A DNA stretch of 64,000 nt from the NCBI RefSeq assembly GCF_030409795.1, contig NZ_JAUFQN010000019.1, forward strand, positions 2,170,001 through 2,234,000. Direction: 5' to 3'. Under the pieces are notes generated by a model that was given only the letters and a program-made list of their open reading frames with translations, had not been told where the DNA came from and searched no databases. The position numbers and the translations under genes are program-made. This stretch comes from Flavobacterium paronense (GTDB lineage: Bacteria; Bacteroidota; Bacteroidia; Flavobacteriales; Flavobacteriaceae). Shown here piece after piece: positions 25,443 to 33,817 of this stretch (position 1 is its first letter; each line of letters begins with the position of its first letter).

Positions 25443-26114
25443 TTAAACAGCGTAGTCGTATTTGTAATCAATAACCAAATTGTTATCTACGAACAACACT
25501 CCTGGTGTTTTCCATGCTATTTTTTCGGCTTCCTCTTTTTGATTGAGTGATGTAACGGTTCCATTTAATATAACTTTATTATTATTGACTGAAACCCTAA
25601 TATCATCAGCATTGATAGACCAATGACGTCGCAAAGCATTTTCGATAACCTTTTTCTCAAGCTCGCTTTTATGCAACGATTTAATCTGAATGTGATTGAA
25701 TACCCCTTTGACTCCTGGTACATTTTCAATAGCATGTTTAGCGGCTTCTTTCTGATAATTCCATGTTACGTCCCCATTAAGTGTTACCCAGGCATCATCT
25801 ACCTCAATTTTAATTTTTTCATCTGGAACATTCCAGTTGTTTCGCAAAGCTTTTAACACCTCTGCTGCAATTTCATCGTCAGTTTTGGTTTCGGTGAATG
25901 AGTATTTAACATCAATCTTTTCAACTAGTGCTTTCACTCCCGCAACTTCCTTAGCAGCTGTTTCAGCAGCTATCTTTTTACTGTAATTATCTACTGTTCC
26001 TGTTAAGGTTACAATTCCGTCATGCACTATAACACCAATTTCGGCGGCATGAAGTTGTGGTTCCCATTTAAGGGCATCCATTACATCTTTTTGTAGTTGT
26101 TCATTACTTTTCAT
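25443..26114 (-). CDS. Triple BON-domain protein (third copy)
   Basis: This 223-residue paralogue of the proteins at 16731 and 17416 starts MKSNEQLQKDVMDALKWEP, with three BON domains (about 4-71, 79-150, 155-221). It is cytoplasmic. It is monocistronic, with a FNR-type class II promoter (26183-26225) and a strong terminator. Two separated loci carrying the same family under the same kind of promoter argue that BON proteins are a central output of the regulon. Confidence 0.87.
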   Translation of the reverse strand: MKSNEQLQKDVMDALKWEPQLHAAEIGVIVHDGIVTLTGTVDNYSKKIAAETAAKEVAGVKALVEKIDVKYSFTETKTDDEIAAEVLKALRNNWNVPDEKIKIEVDDAWVTLNGDVTWNYQKEAAKHAIENVPGVKGVFNHIQIKSLHKSELEKKVIENALRRHWSINADDIRVSVNNNKVILNGTVTSLNQKEEAEKIAWKTPGVLFVDNNLVIDYKYDYAV

Positions 26115-26182
26115 TGTAAAAAAATTTAATTGTTATTTTAAAAAACTATCAGAATACTGAAAGCTCTGATACAAAATCTTAA

Positions 26183-26225
26183 CAAATTTAAGCTAGGTCA
26201 TCACAAGTAATACTGATAGAAATCA
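26183..26225 (-). promoter_or_regulatory. FNR-type class II promoter of the third BON gene
   Basis: Minus-strand -7 box TAAATTTG at 26190-26183, palindrome TGATAGAAATCA at 26214-26225 (centre 26219.5), 36.5-bp geometry. A further inverted repeat (AAATCATT/AATGATTT, about 26220-26243) overlaps the operator. The remaining gap to 26473 holds only the putative regulator promoter. Confidence 0.75.
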
Positions 26226-26361
26226 TTCAAAAAAATGATTTTAAACAAGTTCGTTTTTTAGTTAACTCTTACCAATCATATTATACTAACTTAGAGTTCT
26301 AATTTATATTTACATATTAACATTTGTTAAATAGGAATAAATAATAAATGATTGTTTTTTA

Positions 26362-26392
26362 TTGATTTACATTGATTTTTTCTGTAAATTCG
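26362..26392 (+). promoter_or_regulatory. Possible sigma-A promoter of the receiver-CRP/FNR gene
   Basis: TTG at 26362-26364, a 20-bp gap and TAAATTCG at 26385-26392 (one mismatch to TAnnTTTG). No FNR-type operator is present at the standard spacing, so the regulator gene does not appear to be autoregulated through this motif. Confidence 0.4.
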
Positions 26393-26473
26393 ATATGGCA
26401 TCTTAATCAGAATAATAATCTTGCCTCGCCCCTTATAGTTATAACTAATCTACAGTATTTAATTCTTTATTAT

Positions 26474-27523
26474 ATGAAAAAAGTACTTGTTATTGAGGAC
26501 AATTTTGAAATGCGGGATAATATTACTGAAATCCTTCAATTGTCAGATTATGAAGTTTTTACTGCCGTTAACGGAAAGCTAGGTGTAGAAATGGCACTAA
26601 AGCTCCTGCCTGACGTAATTTTATGTGATATCATGATGGATGAACTGGATGGCTATGGGGTTCTCTTCACATTAAACAAGCATCCTGAAACCAGTATCAT
26701 TCCTTTTATTTTTATTACAGCCAAAACACAAAAACAGGATTTACGTAAAGGTATGGAAATGGGTGCCGATGATTATCTTACCAAGCCATTTGATGCCATT
26801 GAACTCTTAAATGCTATTGAGACACTTCTAAAGAAAAGAACACTTCAAAAAGACTTCTACAGCAAATCCATACAACAAATGCAACAGTTGTCCACTGATG
26901 TAAAAGGGCTTACTGAGTTAAATAAAATCATTGAAGAGAGAAAACATAGAATAGTAAGAAAAAAACAAGCGTTGTATTATGAAGGCGATAAAGTAACCGG
27001 CATTTATTTAATCCTCAAAGGAAAAATTAAAACTACTAAAATTGCTGATGACGGACGGGAACTTACTACTGCTATCTATGATGCGGATCAATTCTTGGGC
27101 ACCAACGTCTTGTTTTCAAGTGATAGTTATATTGATAATGCCATTGCCATGGAAGAATGTTCTCTTAGTTTTTTTCCGATACAAGAAGTTGAAAAATTAA
27201 TTAGTCAATATCCTGATGTGGCCAGTAAATTTATTAAAATACTTTCCAATGAGGTGTGTGATAAGGAGGAACAATTGATTAAGATAGCATACTCTTCTGT
27301 TCGTAAAAAAATAGCGGATTCTTTATTGAATTATCATAAACAACATTGCCATAATGGTGAAAAAATCAATCTCACCCGTTACGAAATAGCCAATTTATCT
27401 GGTACTGCTCCGGAAACCGTTAGTCGTACGCTAACTGACTTTGAAAACGAAGGACTCATTGATAAAAGTCGTAATGAATTAATATTACTCAATCCACAGA
27501 AACTCAGTAACCTAAGAAATTAA
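26474..27523 (+). CDS. Receiver-CRP/FNR hybrid transcription regulator
   Basis: The ATG at 26474 gives 349 residues starting MKKVLVIEDNFEMRDN; the longer in-frame start at 26372 adds residues unlike any receiver. Domains: a receiver (1-120) with acidic pair Glu8/Asp9, phospho-acceptor Asp52, Thr82 and Lys104 all present; a linker helix; a cyclic-nucleotide-binding-type beta-barrel (about 160-270); and a CRP-type winged HTH (about 275-345) with GTAPETVSRTLTDFENEGLI. The recognition helix has E-x-x-S-R, which in FNR reads TTGAT half-sites; CRP has R-E-x-x-G-R. No FNR cysteine cluster is present. It fits the TGAT-N4-ATCA operators nearby and is the probable regulon activator, presumably controlled by phosphorylation. 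Confidence 0.9.
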   Translation: MKKVLVIEDNFEMRDNITEILQLSDYEVFTAVNGKLGVEMALKLLPDVILCDIMMDELDGYGVLFTLNKHPETSIIPFIFITAKTQKQDLRKGMEMGADDYLTKPFDAIELLNAIETLLKKRTLQKDFYSKSIQQMQQLSTDVKGLTELNKIIEERKHRIVRKKQALYYEGDKVTGIYLILKGKIKTTKIADDGRELTTAIYDADQFLGTNVLFSSDSYIDNAIAMEECSLSFFPIQEVEKLISQYPDVASKFIKILSNEVCDKEEQLIKIAYSSVRKKIADSLLNYHKQHCHNGEKINLTRYEIANLSGTAPETVSRTLTDFENEGLIDKSRNELILLNPQKLSNLRN

Positions 27524-27579
27524 GTCCTATATTCCATTAATTTTATCTGTTTAGTAATGATGCAAATCAAGATATAGTG

Positions 27580-27622
27580 TGATTGCCGTCATTCCTTATA
27601 CTAGTATAGTATCCTAAATTTG
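27580..27622 (+). promoter_or_regulatory. FNR-type class II promoter of hsp20
   Basis: Palindrome TGATTGCCGTCA at 27580-27591 (centre 27585.5; second half GTCA) and -7 box TAAATTTG at 27615-27622, 36.5-bp geometry. The start codon is 38 bp downstream of the box. Confidence 0.75.
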
Positions 27623-27660
27623 TTCTAATAAATTATTGTTTAATTATAAATCAAATTATC

Positions 27661-28116
27661 ATGACACTAGTAGCAACAAAAAAAAGAAACGGAAGATTGT
27701 TTCCTAAACTTATGGATGATTTCTTCAACAATGATCGATTTTTAATGGATATAAATGGTACTTTTCCAGATATGAGTTTCCAGAACGTATTGCCTGAAGC
27801 CAATATCGTCGAAAACAAAAAAGAGTATCAAATTGAGTTAGCAGCACCTGGTCTCGACAAAAAAGATTTCAATATCGAAATGAAAAACGGTATGCTAACC
27901 ATCAGCGCCGAAAAAGAAGCCGAAACCAAAAGTGAGGACAAAAACTATCTCACAAGAGAGTTTTCATATAGTTCGCTTTACCGTTCATTTGTTTTGCCTG
28001 ACAATTTAGTTGCCGACAAAATCGACGCTAAGTATGAGAATGGAGTGTTGAAATTGAAACTTCCAAAAAGTGAAGTCAGCATTAAGGAACCTGTTAAACA
28101 TATTAAAGTGACTTAA
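27661..28116 (+). CDS. Hsp20/alpha-crystallin small heat shock protein
   Basis: This 151-residue cytoplasmic chaperone has the alpha-crystallin domain at about 42-140: PEANIVENKKEYQIELAAPG, the GMLTISAEKE strand and the ENGVLKLKLPK loop. The C-terminal I-x-I/V motif appears as IKV. It holds unfolding proteins without ATP. It is monocistronic with a terminator at 28134-28162 and a FNR-type class II promoter, placing it with USP and BON genes in the stress regulon; it has no visible heat-shock-specific element. Confidence 0.92.
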   Translation: MTLVATKKRNGRLFPKLMDDFFNNDRFLMDINGTFPDMSFQNVLPEANIVENKKEYQIELAAPGLDKKDFNIEMKNGMLTISAEKEAETKSEDKNYLTREFSYSSLYRSFVLPDNLVADKIDAKYENGVLKLKLPKSEVSIKEPVKHIKVT

Positions 28117-28133
28117 TCTAAGGTTTACTAATT

Positions 28134-28162
28134 AAAAATCCCCGCTTTTGCGAGGATTTTTT
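28134..28162. terminator. Terminator after hsp20, possibly bidirectional
   Basis: AAATCCCCGC pairs with GCGAGGATTT around TTTT, with eight T after it and five A before it. It could also end the leftward transcript predicted from 28428. Confidence 0.8.
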
Positions 28163-28428
28163 TTAATAACATAATAATAATTAGTGATATTACAAACTTT
28201 TTGATTCATTTTTAAAATTTTCAAACTGCCCTCATTCTGTTATTTAATAGTGTTTCAAAATATAATCTCGGTAATTTGTATATGGCATTGCTATAATAGC
28301 AAACACATTCGACATCATAATTTAGGTAACTATTTTTACAAAATGTAAAACGTATTGTTAAGCATTTGATGGGGCTATAGAAAATCAATAGTAAAAAAGA
28401 GTTTTTCATTTTCAAAGGAGTTATGGTT
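28163..28428 (-). other. Predicted leftward transcript without clear gene
   Basis: A FNR-type promoter (28434-28476) points left, with a predicted start near 28428, into a stretch ending at the hsp20 terminator. The longest frame on this strand, from ATG 28411 to 28221, gives 62 residues beginning MKNSFLLLIFYSPIKCL with no recognisable domain, and a 24-codon frame MMSNVFAIIAMPYTNYRDY overlaps it in another frame. It may be a small RNA, a small peptide gene or a decayed gene. Confidence 0.4.
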
Positions 28429-28433
28429 ACTAA

Positions 28434-28476
28434 CAAAACTAATCCAATTAAAACGTTGAAAATGTGATACATATCA
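28434..28476 (-). promoter_or_regulatory. FNR-type class II promoter facing left
   Basis: Minus-strand -7 box TAGTTTTG at 28441-28434 and palindrome TGATACATATCA at 28465-28476 (centre 28470.5), 36.5-bp geometry. It is paired with a divergent promoter whose operator centre is 22 bp away. Confidence 0.68.
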
Positions 28477-28486
28477 AGCGGAACTT

Positions 28487-28529
28487 TGATTAGCATCAGT
28501 TATATTGCTAATACAAATAACGATATTTG
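28487..28529 (+). promoter_or_regulatory. FNR-type class II promoter of the 28606 lipoprotein
   Basis: Palindrome TGATTAGCATCA at 28487-28498 (centre 28492.5) and GATATTTG at 28522-28529 (first base G instead of T), 36.5-bp geometry. The gene starts 76 bp downstream of the box. Confidence 0.7.
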
Positions 28530-28605
28530 CTATACTATAGATTGGTATTATCAGACTATTCACAAATTACCCAAGGATTATTATTAATTCTAAAAAATTA
28601 CCACA

Positions 28606-29076
28606 ATGAAACCTATTACTAAGAACAGCTCATTTATCTTGATTCTTTTTTTATTAATGCTTACCTGTGCTAAAGAAACAGAAGAAACCAATACAAACAT
28701 AAATGAGAAAATTTTTAAAAATGAAAAAGTAGATGCCAAAACAGCAATGGCAGACTGGCTTAAATTTAATTCTACCGCAGATAATTTATTAGCTATAACA
28801 ACAACCAATTTAAAATCATTGCAAGCAAAAAGCGAAAAAGCCTTAGATAAAATGGAAAAAGAGGCTTTAACTGATAGCTATAAACAGACTAAAAATCAGT
28901 TTATCGAATTAAAGAACCGTCTAGAAAAAGAAAATATTGTCTTTAAAAAAGATCTAACTACATACAACAAGCAAACAGAAATAAAATATCATACTTTCAA
29001 AAACCTATTCTTGCATGACATTCTAGAATTAAACAACAATCTGGAAGATATCTTGGATGAAATCAATAGTAATTAA
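28606..29076 (+). CDS. Putative lipoprotein with helical domain
   Basis: This 156-residue protein has a signal peptide with a possible lipobox LTC (Cys21), then an entirely polar, Lys/Asn/Glu-rich sequence predicted to be long helices (KSLQAKSEKALDKMEKE, QFIELKNRLEKEN). It is likely a periplasmic, coiled-coil-like lipoprotein. No family is recognised. It is controlled by a FNR-type promoter in the same divergent twin layout as the 12059 lipoprotein. Confidence 0.65.
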   Translation: MKPITKNSSFILILFLLMLTCAKETEETNTNINEKIFKNEKVDAKTAMADWLKFNSTADNLLAITTTNLKSLQAKSEKALDKMEKEALTDSYKQTKNQFIELKNRLEKENIVFKKDLTTYNKQTEIKYHTFKNLFLHDILELNNNLEDILDEINSN

Positions 29077-29269
29077 TTTTTTCATTTTCAAGTAAAATAA
29101 ATTGAATCTAAACACAGCTATTTTTTCTTGTGATATGAAATAAATGACAACTCCTTGCAAAACAATAATTCTTATACTTTGCAACTTCGCAAGATTTTTA
29201 TTTTAAACAAAATATACTTTATTTTACTTCAGTCATCTCAAATGAAACCTAATTAACCTCAATCAAAAA

Positions 29270-31234
29270 TTACTCTACTACGATTTTTTTGAATACTGTT
29301 TTGCTGTTAGCCGTTATTTTTGCTAAATAAATCCCTGGTGCTAAGTTTAGATTTATGCTTGTTTCACCTGAAAAATTTTGCTCATAAACTTTTTGTCCAA
29401 GAGTAGAAAACATTTCGACTTTTGCATCAGTTGTAATTCCAAAAATGGTTACATTCCCTTTAGTTGGATTTGGATACAGTACAACTCTGGCAGCATCAAA
29501 AGTAGTATTTGACAAAGGTGCAAACCATGTCTGTCCAAAGTTGGCTCCAAAAACATAATCTGCTAAATCCGGATAATCAATAAACGGATTTCTATTTACT
29601 TGCCAAGTATAAATGTAGTTGTTTCTATTCATTTCGAAATCGTCTTTTGGGTCAGCATGATTCCATTGTAACAACAATGCTAAATCTCCAAGTTGTCCCA
29701 CAGTAGAATTTGCCGGATTTCCATTGACAACACTTAAACCATTATATCTACAAGCCATATAAAACAGTGCTCGAGCTACATCACCATGCCAACTTCCTTG
29801 TGTTCCTGTTGGCCCAAGATATTCGCCATAATCTTTGTTATTTCTGATACTATTTTCCGGACCGTCTTCGGCTCTTATATGATGTGCATCACCATGACCT
29901 GCCATAATATCATTGGCATTGGTTGGCAACCAAACATTTATTCCGTCAGGTATTGATGATGTTCCATCACTGTAACCGCCACGAGATTGTGGATAAATAT
30001 GCTCTCTATTCCACTTTCCTGTGTTGATTCCGGTTTCTTGAATATCTAATTTAGAGCGTGGTTGTTCTACATACATCAACCAAACCTGATTACTATTCAA
30101 AGGATTTTGATCGGCTTTCTTTAAAATAGTTTCAACATCACCATAATTATGAGCATGAACCACACTTGGATTAGCAATAATGTCCTGAATAGCTTGCTTT
30201 AAAGTTGCGCCTGATTTTCCTTCCAAAGAGTCATAATACCCAATTGGAATTGTTGGTGTTACTATTCCATAAGTTGGATTTAATGGTGTTCCCCATGGTG
30301 AAACAACAAAATCATTATCAATAACCCTTATCTCTATGAAATCATTTATGCGACAGTAAACAGAAGGGAGTGTTCCAAATTTAATTATTGCCGTTTCATC
30401 TCCTTCATCTAAAACATCATCTACAAAGTTAATTGTTGCCGTATAACTTGATGTTCCTGCGACCATGGCTACTGAAGTACTTCCGGTGTAATCTGCATTG
30501 TTGATAGTTCCGGTATTGATCGAAAAAGTGAAATTTAAAGCTGATGTTATAGGTGTTTGCGTAGTGAAAATTATGTTCATAGAACTTCCCTCTGTAACTT
30601 GTCCTGCAACGGCGGTTGAAGTTGAAATTGTAATTCCATTAAAAACAAAACCACTTCCATCGTTATTTGCGCCCGGAGTTGGTGCTTTGGTTTCATATGT
30701 TCCATCGTTTTTTCTTTGAATGGATTGAGTAGTTTGTGCTCCATTCGCATTTTCATCAATTTGCGAAATTACGCCCAGTGCAGTCATCAAAGCTGTCGCA
30801 TCAACATCGCTTGTATCATATACTAAAGCATCTATCAAATTGGTTGTTGTTGCAATCGTATTATTTGGAAAATCTGTTGCATTTCCTAAATAAATAGCAA
30901 CTCCATCAGGTCCATTCTGAAAAGTACTATCTGTTAAAAGTTTGGTTGGAACTGGAGAAACTAGTTGGTTTCCAAGCACTATAATTCCATTGACATCTGT
31001 AGTCAATCCATCTAAATCAATAACATAATAACTCTTAGTGGCTAAAGTCCCTGTTCCGTTAAAAAATACAAGTACGTAACCATTTAGCGATAAATTGGCT
31101 ACTGTAGATTTTAATTCGATAAACTGTTTATCGTTTGTACTTGGCGTATCCGAATCTAATTCGTTTATAACAATTTGTGCATTACTTACCGAAAAAGCAA
31201 GAAATGCCAATAGCAACATTATTTTTTTAAACAT
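29270..31234 (-). CDS. Secreted endonuclease I with lamin-tail and Calx-beta-like domains, T9SS cargo
   Basis: The ATG at 31234 gives a 654-residue protein with signal peptide (MFKKIMLLLAFLAFSVSNAQ). Order: lamin-tail domain (about 20-170, IVINELDSDTPS), a Calx-beta-like segment (about 195-310), an endonuclease I/NucM domain (about 325-560, with KWNREHIYPQSRGG and GHGDAHHIRAED carrying the catalytic His/Asn-type metal site), and a C-terminal T9SS type A sorting domain (VVLYPNPTKGNV to the end). It is a surface or extracellular nuclease exported by type IX secretion, probably for nutrient DNA use. An upstream GTG in frame would add seven residues before the signal peptide. Confidence 0.9.
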   Translation of the reverse strand: MFKKIMLLLAFLAFSVSNAQIVINELDSDTPSTNDKQFIELKSTVANLSLNGYVLVFFNGTGTLATKSYYVIDLDGLTTDVNGIIVLGNQLVSPVPTKLLTDSTFQNGPDGVAIYLGNATDFPNNTIATTTNLIDALVYDTSDVDATALMTALGVISQIDENANGAQTTQSIQRKNDGTYETKAPTPGANNDGSGFVFNGITISTSTAVAGQVTEGSSMNIIFTTQTPITSALNFTFSINTGTINNADYTGSTSVAMVAGTSSYTATINFVDDVLDEGDETAIIKFGTLPSVYCRINDFIEIRVIDNDFVVSPWGTPLNPTYGIVTPTIPIGYYDSLEGKSGATLKQAIQDIIANPSVVHAHNYGDVETILKKADQNPLNSNQVWLMYVEQPRSKLDIQETGINTGKWNREHIYPQSRGGYSDGTSSIPDGINVWLPTNANDIMAGHGDAHHIRAEDGPENSIRNNKDYGEYLGPTGTQGSWHGDVARALFYMACRYNGLSVVNGNPANSTVGQLGDLALLLQWNHADPKDDFEMNRNNYIYTWQVNRNPFIDYPDLADYVFGANFGQTWFAPLSNTTFDAARVVLYPNPTKGNVTIFGITTDAKVEMFSTLGQKVYEQNFSGETSINLNLAPGIYLAKITANSKTVFKKIVVE

Positions 31235-31436
31235 TATTCTTAAATTGTGGTACACAAATATATTTATAAGAAAAAGTTAAATCATAATTCCACTACTGAA
31301 TTAACTATAAAAAAGTATTAATATCCATTTAATAAGGAAAAAACTTTAAAAAAAAACATTTATAATCTAATTGCAAAATACTAAACCATTCTTTTTTGAT
31401 ACAATTACACTATTTTTACACCATCAATCTTTAGCA

Positions 31437-32228
31437 ATGTTAGAAATTTTAGGATATATCGGAGCTTTATTTATTGGTATAGTATTAGGAATTACTGGTG
31501 GCGGCGGTTCGATACTAACGGTTCCTATATTGGTTTACCTTCTACATTATAATCCAATAACTGCCACTGCATATTCCTTATTTATTGTTGGAACTACTTC
31601 TGGTTTTGGAACGATACAAAATTTAAAAAAAGGGCTTGTTGTACCAAAAACGGGTTTGCAATTTGCCATTCCCTCGGTGATTGGGGTTTATATAACTCGG
31701 AAATTTATTGTCCCAAAAATACCAGAAACTATATTATACTTTGGTTCCGTCCAATTATCAAAAGCTACTTTTTTAATGTTGATTTTTGCCATTATCATGT
31801 TTATGGCTGCCTATTCAATGTTAAAAAACAAAAGAGAAGATGTCGCTGTGAATGCTAAGTCTAAATCATTGGCTGTAGTTATTTTACAACTATTCTTAGT
31901 AGGTATTTTAATTGGATTGATTGGTGCCGGTGGTGGTTTTTTAATTATTCCTGCCTTATTGAAATTTGCCAAATTACCAATGAAAAAAGCCATCGGGACT
32001 TCATTACTGATTATTACTATTAATTCACTATTAGGATTTATTGGTGATGTCCAAAACATGGAGATTGATTGGGCTTTTCTAATTTCATTTACTACTTTTT
32101 CTGTAGTTGGAATTTTTATTGGCCTTTATATTCAACATTATATCAATGAAAAGCATTTGAAAAAAATATTTGGTTTTTTTGTTTTGATAATGTCATTCTT
32201 TATTCTTTATAAAGAACTTTTATCATAA
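31437..32228 (+). CDS. TauE/SafE-family sulfite/organosulfonate exporter
   Basis: The ATG at 31437 gives a 263-residue membrane protein with about eight helices and the two family repeats: GITGGGGSILTVPILVYLL near the N-terminus and GLIGAGGGFLIIPALL in the second half. An upstream TTG in frame adds an unlikely polar leader. Family members export sulfite, sulfoacetate or other sulfur anions. It is followed by a persulfide dioxygenase-like/rhodanese gene, which supports a role in sulfur oxidation. Confidence 0.85.
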   Translation: MLEILGYIGALFIGIVLGITGGGGSILTVPILVYLLHYNPITATAYSLFIVGTTSGFGTIQNLKKGLVVPKTGLQFAIPSVIGVYITRKFIVPKIPETILYFGSVQLSKATFLMLIFAIIMFMAAYSMLKNKREDVAVNAKSKSLAVVILQLFLVGILIGLIGAGGGFLIIPALLKFAKLPMKKAIGTSLLIITINSLLGFIGDVQNMEIDWAFLISFTTFSVVGIFIGLYIQHYINEKHLKKIFGFFVLIMSFFILYKELLS

Positions 32229-32243
32229 AGTATTCTAAATTCG

Positions 32244-32275
32244 TTGCTTATTTTTGTTACTATACATTAATTTTG
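32244..32275 (+). promoter_or_regulatory. Sigma-A promoter of the MBL-rhodanese gene
   Basis: TTG at 32244-32246, 21-bp gap, TAATTTTG at 32268-32275. The ATG is at 32324. Confidence 0.55.
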
Positions 32276-32323
32276 CCACTCAATCTGCTACGGCGGAAAA
32301 CAGTACGTTGTAAAACCTTTTTT

Positions 32324-33736
32324 ATGAAAATCGAACAAATATATACCGGATGCATTGCTCAAGCAGCTTACTATCTTGAAAGCAATGGTGAAGCCGCTAT
32401 TTTTGATCCATTGCGTGAAGTTCAGCCTTACTTGGATAGAGCCAATAAAGATAATGCGAAGATTAAATACATTTTTGAAACTCATTTTCATGCTGATTTT
32501 GTCTCCGGACATTTAGATTTGGCACAAAAAAGTGGTGGAGAAATTGTGTATGGTCCAACAGCAAATCCGGAATTTAAAGCTATAATTGCTAAAGATAACC
32601 AAGAGTTTAAAGTTGGTCATTACACTGTCAAAGCGATTTATACTCCGGGACACACTATAGAGAGTACTTGCTATCTTCTTATTGATGAAAATGGAAAACA
32701 ACACGGAATTATTACCGGAGACACTTTATTTATAGGAGATGTTGGCCGCCCAGATTTGGCTCAGGCTTTAGTAGAAGATTTGACTCAAGAGAAATTGGCT
32801 GGTTATCTTTTTGATTCACTTCGAAATAAAATCATGCCGCTTTCTGATGATTTGATTGTATATCCTAGTCATGGTGCCGGAAGTGCTTGTGGTAAAAACA
32901 TGAGTAAAGAAACTACAGATACTTTAGGCAATCAAAAACGAACCAATTATGCTTTGAGAGCTGATATGACTAAAGAAGAATTTACCAAAGAATTATTAGA
33001 GGATTTAGGCACACCACCAGCCTATTTTCCTCAAAACGTGATGCTAAATATCAAAGGATACGAGAGTTTAGACAGTGTAATTGAAAAGAGTAATATTGGC
33101 CTTTCGCCAAGAGAATTTGAAGCAGTTGCCAATCAAGGTGATGTTGTGGTTTTGGATGTCAGACACGAAGATGACTTTGTAAAAGCGCATATTCCTAATT
33201 CAATTTTTATTGGAATTCAAGGAAATTTTGCTCCTTGGGTTGGTTCAATGATACGTGATGTCAACCAAAAACTTTTGCTGATTGTTCCTGAAGGAAAAGA
33301 GGAAGAAACTATCACCAGATTATCTCGCGTTGGTTTTGATCATGTTTTAGGCTATTTGAAAGATGGCATAGAAGCATGGAAAAAAGCGGGTTTCGAAACA
33401 GATAGCCTACGTTCTATTTCACCTAATGAATTTGCTAGAGAATTAAATTCGAACAGCATAATTGTTGACGCCAGAAAACCAAGCGAATACCAAGCCGAAC
33501 ATGTTGAAAGCGCTTTAAATATTCCTTTAGATACCATTAATGAAAACTTTCAAATGGTTCCAAAAGGTGACAATTTTTATATACATTGTGCCGGCGGTTA
33601 CCGTTCAGTTATTATGGCATCCATTTTAAAATCGAGAGGAATTCATAACCTTATTAATGTTGAAAAAGGAATGAACGGAATTAAACAAACAAATGTTAGC
33701 TGTACAAAATTTATATGCCCATCGACAAAAAAATAA
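32324..33736 (+). CDS. MBL-fold persulfide dioxygenase-like protein with two rhodanese domains
   Basis: The ATG at 32324 gives 470 residues. The metallo-beta-lactamase domain (about 1-250) has THFHADFVSGH, GHTIES and GDTLFIGDVGRPDL metal-ligand motifs of ETHE1-type persulfide dioxygenases. Rhodanese domain 1 (about 265-350) lacks the catalytic Cys; domain 2 (about 375-465) has the active-site loop HCAGGYRS. Together they fit oxidation of glutathione- or protein-bound persulfides to sulfite, which the adjacent TauE-like protein could export. It is cytoplasmic. Confidence 0.88.
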   Translation: MKIEQIYTGCIAQAAYYLESNGEAAIFDPLREVQPYLDRANKDNAKIKYIFETHFHADFVSGHLDLAQKSGGEIVYGPTANPEFKAIIAKDNQEFKVGHYTVKAIYTPGHTIESTCYLLIDENGKQHGIITGDTLFIGDVGRPDLAQALVEDLTQEKLAGYLFDSLRNKIMPLSDDLIVYPSHGAGSACGKNMSKETTDTLGNQKRTNYALRADMTKEEFTKELLEDLGTPPAYFPQNVMLNIKGYESLDSVIEKSNIGLSPREFEAVANQGDVVVLDVRHEDDFVKAHIPNSIFIGIQGNFAPWVGSMIRDVNQKLLLIVPEGKEEETITRLSRVGFDHVLGYLKDGIEAWKKAGFETDSLRSISPNEFARELNSNSIIVDARKPSEYQAEHVESALNIPLDTINENFQMVPKGDNFYIHCAGGYRSVIMASILKSRGIHNLINVEKGMNGIKQTNVSCTKFICPSTKK

Positions 33737-33817
33737 ATCAAAAAAAAGTTTAAATATGTAATTATTCAATAAGCAAATTAAATACATTTGCATTCTTTAA
33801 AAATTTAAAATAAAAAA

